In this document: positions 61,623 to 64,000 of the stretch, piece by piece
Numbering within the stretch: position 1 is the stretch's first letter
Layout of the letters: each line of letters begins with the position of its first letter
Position numbers and translations under genes: made by a program
Source of the DNA: Pelomonas cellulosilytica
GTDB taxonomy: Bacteria > Pseudomonadota > Gammaproteobacteria > Burkholderiales > Burkholderiaceae_C
Direction: 5' to 3'
Length of the DNA stretch: 64,000 nucleotides
NCBI RefSeq assembly: GCF_021353265.1
Contig: NZ_JAJTWU010000007.1
Location: 310,001 to 374,000 of the forward strand
Notes under the pieces: generated by a model
Databases searched by the model: none
What the model saw: only the letters and a program-made list of their open reading frames with translations
What the model was told of the DNA's origin: nothing

Positions 61623-62249
61623 TCAACCAGCGCTGCGCAGGCCGACTGGCGTGACCTGGAACGGCACGAAGCCCGGCAACGCCTCGATGCGCATCAGCCA
61701 ATCCCGCAGCGCTGGGTATGGCAACAAATCCACGTTGCCCTCTGGCGCGCTGGCGATGTAGCTGTAGCCCGCCACATCGGCCAACGTCGCCGTATCGCCG
61801 ACCAGGAAGGGCCGACGCGAAAGCTCGCCTTCCATCACCTTGAACAGGGCATGGGCGCGGGCCACGACGTCATCGACGTCGAAGCGCGCGCCAAACACCG
61901 TGACCAGGCGGGCTGCGGCCGGGCCAAAGGCGATCAATCCGGATGCGACCGACAGCCAGGCCTGCACCGCGGCGCGACCCGCCGTGTCGCCGGGCAGCCA
62001 GCGGCCGGCCGGGTCGTACTTGCCAGCCAGGTAGACGAGAATGGCCGTGCTGTCCCAGACGAAGTGACCGTCGTCCTCCAGCAGCGGCAGCTGGCCGAAC
62101 GGGTGGCGTACGAGGAACTCGGGCGTCTTGTGGGCACGGGCGGCCAGGTCCACGTCGATCAGTTCATGCGGCACGTCCATCAGCGACAGCGCGAGTTCGG
62201 CGCGATGGGCATGGCCGGACAGCGCGTGGCGGTAAAGCTTGAGGGTCAC
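61623..62249 (-). CDS. Glutathione S-transferase family protein
   Basis: A 208-residue GST. The thioredoxin-like N-domain begins [21 protein letters not shown] and has the conserved cis-Pro in [21 protein letters not shown], with WDSTAI binding the gamma-glutamyl part. The all-helical C-domain has [15 protein letters not shown]. It should conjugate or reduce xenobiotics with glutathione. It leads a two-gene operon with the FMN-binding protein. Confidence 0.88.
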   Translation of the reverse strand: MTLKLYRHALSGHAHRAELALSLMDVPHELIDVDLAARAHKTPEFLVRHPFGQLPLLEDDGHFVWDSTAILVYLAGKYDPAGRWLPGDTAGRAAVQAWLSVASGLIAFGPAAARLVTVFGARFDVDDVVARAHALFKVMEGELSRRPFLVGDTATLADVAGYSYIASAPEGNVDLLPYPALRDWLMRIEALPGFVPFQVTPVGLRSAG

Positions 62250-62365
62250 GGGGTCTCCTTGAAGTCGGAACCCAATGTGCCGGGACTGAGCGCGAAGAAA
62301 AACGCCGTGCGCCGCAAGTCATTGTTTCCACGGGCAGCGGAAGTGGCGCTGCACAATCCGCCGCC

Positions 62366-62971
62366 ATGCCTGACGACCGCCGCCACAGTCCCGCCGCCGA
62401 ACGCAATGGCCCGCACATCCTGACGGCCCTGCAGCGCCTGCTGCCGCCGACGGGCGTGCTGCTGGAGATCGCCAGCGGCAGCGGCCAGCATGCGGCCTTC
62501 TGCAGCGCCGGGTTGCCGGGCTGGCAGTGGCAGCCCAGCGATGTCGACGCCGACGCCCTGCCCTCCATCGTCGCCTGGTGCGACGGTCTGCCCAACGTTC
62601 GACCACCATTGCACCTGAACGTGCTGGACGATGCCTGGCCCGGCGTGCCGGCGCAAGTCGACGCGATCTATTGCGCCAACATGATCCACGCCTCGCCGTG
62701 GCCAACGACGGCCGGGCTCATGCAAGGCGCCGCCCGCCATCTCGCCCCCGACGGCCTGCTGCTCACCTACGGCGCCTACCTCGTCGATGGCGAGCCGGTC
62801 GCCGCCAGCAACCTCGCCTTCGACGCCGACCTGCGCACCCGCCATCCCGCCTGGGGCCTGCGCCGCCTGGCGGCCGTGGTCGAACAGGCCGAGGCCGCCG
62901 GGCTGAAGCTGCGCGAGCGCGTGGCAATGCCGGCCAACAACCAGCTGCTGGTCTGGGCCCGCCCGCGCTGA
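62366..62971 (+). CDS. DUF938 SAM-dependent methyltransferase
   Basis: A 201-residue class I methyltransferase-like protein. The SAM motif is VLLEIASGSGQHAAFCSAGLPGWQWQPSDVD, with YCANMIHASPWPTTAGLMQGAARHL and LLTYGAYLVDGEPVAASNLAFD typical of DUF938. The function of this family is not known. It is divergent from the GST gene over 116 bp. Confidence 0.82.
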   Translation: MPDDRRHSPAAERNGPHILTALQRLLPPTGVLLEIASGSGQHAAFCSAGLPGWQWQPSDVDADALPSIVAWCDGLPNVRPPLHLNVLDDAWPGVPAQVDAIYCANMIHASPWPTTAGLMQGAARHLAPDGLLLTYGAYLVDGEPVAASNLAFDADLRTRHPAWGLRRLAAVVEQAEAAGLKLRERVAMPANNQLLVWARPR

Positions 62972-63056
62972 TCGCGTCGGCCGCCCGGTCACGTCCTACA
63001 GCCACCGCAGCCACCGTCCCACGCGGGCGGCATGGGCCGCTGCCGAGCATCGCGGA

Positions 63057-64000
63057 ATGAAGAAGAAGACCGGCCCCGTCATCGCCGTCGCGCTCACCGT
63101 GGCGGCCGCGGCCACGCTCGTTGCACTGGATCAGGCCGGCTGGCCCGGCCTCGCGCCACGGCTGGCCCAACGCGCCGGCTACGGCCTGCAGGTGGACCCG
63201 GCGACACGCCTTCACCTGATCTGGAGCCCCCGGCTCGAGGCGCCGCAGCTGCGTGTCGTCGGCACGAACGGGGACGTACTGGGCGATGCCCGCGACGTGC
63301 TCGTGGCCTGGCAGTGGCGGGATGTCTGGAATTGGCGCCACGGCGCGCCGCTGCGGCTGCGCGCCGTGCAGGCGCAGCAGCTCCAGCTCGGCTGGACACG
63401 CGATGCCCAGGGTCGCACGCCATGGCCGCTGAACCCCGGCGCCGGCGATGCCGGCGCGCAGCCCACGCCGATGCCGCAGATCGACCGACTCGTCATCCAC
63501 AACGGCAGCGCGCATGTCGACGACGCCCCGCTGCAGCTGCTGGCCGACGCCCGCTTCTCGACCGAGGCCGATGGCCACTGGCAGGCCGACGTGAAGGGCC
63601 GGCTGCGCCAGCAGCAGCTCCAGCTGCAGGCACAGGCCAGTGCCGGCCTCGCACTGCTGTCGTCGGCGGACAGCGACGCGCCGCCGGTGCAGCTGCGGGT
63701 AGCCATGAGCCAGGGCCCGCAGCGGCTGACCTTCACCGGCACGGCTGCCTCATTGCTCGATGCGCGCGCGCTGGACGGGCAGCTGCAGGTGCGCGGCAGC
63801 TCGCTGGCCGCCGTGGGTCGGCCGTTCGGCGTGACGCTGCCCAACACGCCGGACTTCGACCTCGCCGGCCGGCTGCAGCATGCCTCCGGCGTCTGGCAGC
63901 TGGACGGCGTGAAGGCGCGCATCGGCGGCAGCCGGCTGGGCGGCGACTTCGCGTTCGACACCCGTGGACCGCGGCCCCAACTCAGCGGCCTGCTGCGCGG
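63057..64000 (+). CDS. AsmA-family protein, 5' part
   Basis: The first 314 codons of a gene that runs out of the window; no stop occurs in frame. A membrane anchor (VIAVALTVAAAATLVALD, residues about 6-22) is followed by a periplasmic beta-rich part typical of AsmA and related lipid-transfer proteins (RLHLIWSPRLEAPQLRVVG; IDRLVIHNGSAHVDD; LGGDFAFDTRGPRPQLSGLLR). AsmA-like proteins help move phospholipid to the outer membrane. It lies 85 bp after the DUF938 gene. Confidence 0.72.
   Translation, partial: MKKKTGPVIAVALTVAAAATLVALDQAGWPGLAPRLAQRAGYGLQVDPATRLHLIWSPRLEAPQLRVVGTNGDVLGDARDVLVAWQWRDVWNWRHGAPLRLRAVQAQQLQLGWTRDAQGRTPWPLNPGAGDAGAQPTPMPQIDRLVIHNGSAHVDDAPLQLLADARFSTEADGHWQADVKGRLRQQQLQLQAQASAGLALLSSADSDAPPVQLRVAMSQGPQRLTFTGTAASLLDARALDGQLQVRGSSLAAVGRPFGVTLPNTPDFDLAGRLQHASGVWQLDGVKARIGGSRLGGDFAFDTRGPRPQLSGLLR

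Noticed and set aside
1-64000. CRISPR arrays, tRNA or rRNA genes, insertion sequences, prophage genes
   Set aside because: I looked for regular spaced repeats, cloverleaf-like genes and transposase or integrase motifs in all gaps and frames and found none.

Overview
The window is about 64 kb of very GC-rich DNA, densely packed with genes on both strands. It reads as a chromosome segment of a betaproteobacterium of the order Burkholderiales, most like the Rubrivivax/Roseateles/Leptothrix group. The evidence is the beta-type DksA without its zinc cysteines, HslV with a short propeptide, a CoaX-type pantothenate kinase, tetrameric-type GlyQ/GlyS, TRAP transport with a FixJ-type two-component pair, and an ANTAR-controlled, sigma-54-linked nitrate assimilation locus. 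I see no tRNA, rRNA, CRISPR array, transposase or prophage gene. The genus is inference.

Layout. 1-4.0 kb: the end of an unknown gene, an OmpR/EnvZ-type pair, a lipoprotein esterase, and a small exported protein behind a good sigma-54 promoter. 4.0-10.8 kb: a C4-dicarboxylate-type TRAP locus (FixJ-family regulator and PAS sensor kinase divergent from two tandem DctP binding proteins, DctQ and DctM), closed by a terminator. 10.8-15.7 kb: a SRPBCC/GyrI-like protein, an ANTAR regulator, a structured leader with a sigma-54-like promoter, and a nitrate ABC transporter (nrtABC). 15.8-22.6 kb: a degenerate HD-GYP protein, a metallo-hydrolase, a MocR regulator divergent from a cupin dioxygenase, and an operon of an exported intradiol dioxygenase with a two-component pair. 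22.7-32.7 kb: the second nitrate block, with an ANTAR/P-box sensor protein, NarK, a small exported protein, a fused PP2C phosphatase/Ser-Thr kinase, and the operon FAD reductase - nasA - cobA behind a consensus sigma-54 promoter.

32.8-40.5 kb: coaX, a PAP2 phosphatase with a proline-rich partner, and a signalling island (periplasmic binding protein overlapping a hybrid kinase, NarL-type regulator, LuxR-type regulator, potassium channel). 40.5-54.5 kb is mostly core: hslVU, a STAS-domain protein, dksA, a CobW-type GTPase, corC-lnt, glyQS, gmhB-plsC and a YgjP-type protease, ending in a strong terminator. 54.5-64 kb: a metallo-hydrolase divergent from a LiuR-like MerR regulator, a TonB-domain protein, a LysR/azoreductase pair, pirin, a second LysR regulator, an FMN-binding protein, a GST, a DUF938 methyltransferase and the start of an AsmA-like gene.

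How parts cooperate. The two nitrate blocks form one pathway: NrtABC and NarK import nitrate, and NasA reduces it with electrons from the FAD protein. CobA makes the siroheme precursor for a nitrite reductase that is not in this window. Two ANTAR proteins and sigma-54 promoters would give nitrate and nitrogen control. The most unusual structures are a dispersed C-run/G-run palindrome that appears to have inserted in frame into cobA and a metallo-hydrolase gene, a 125-bp near-perfect palindrome over the dksA stop codon, and a GmhB homologue lacking two catalytic aspartates.
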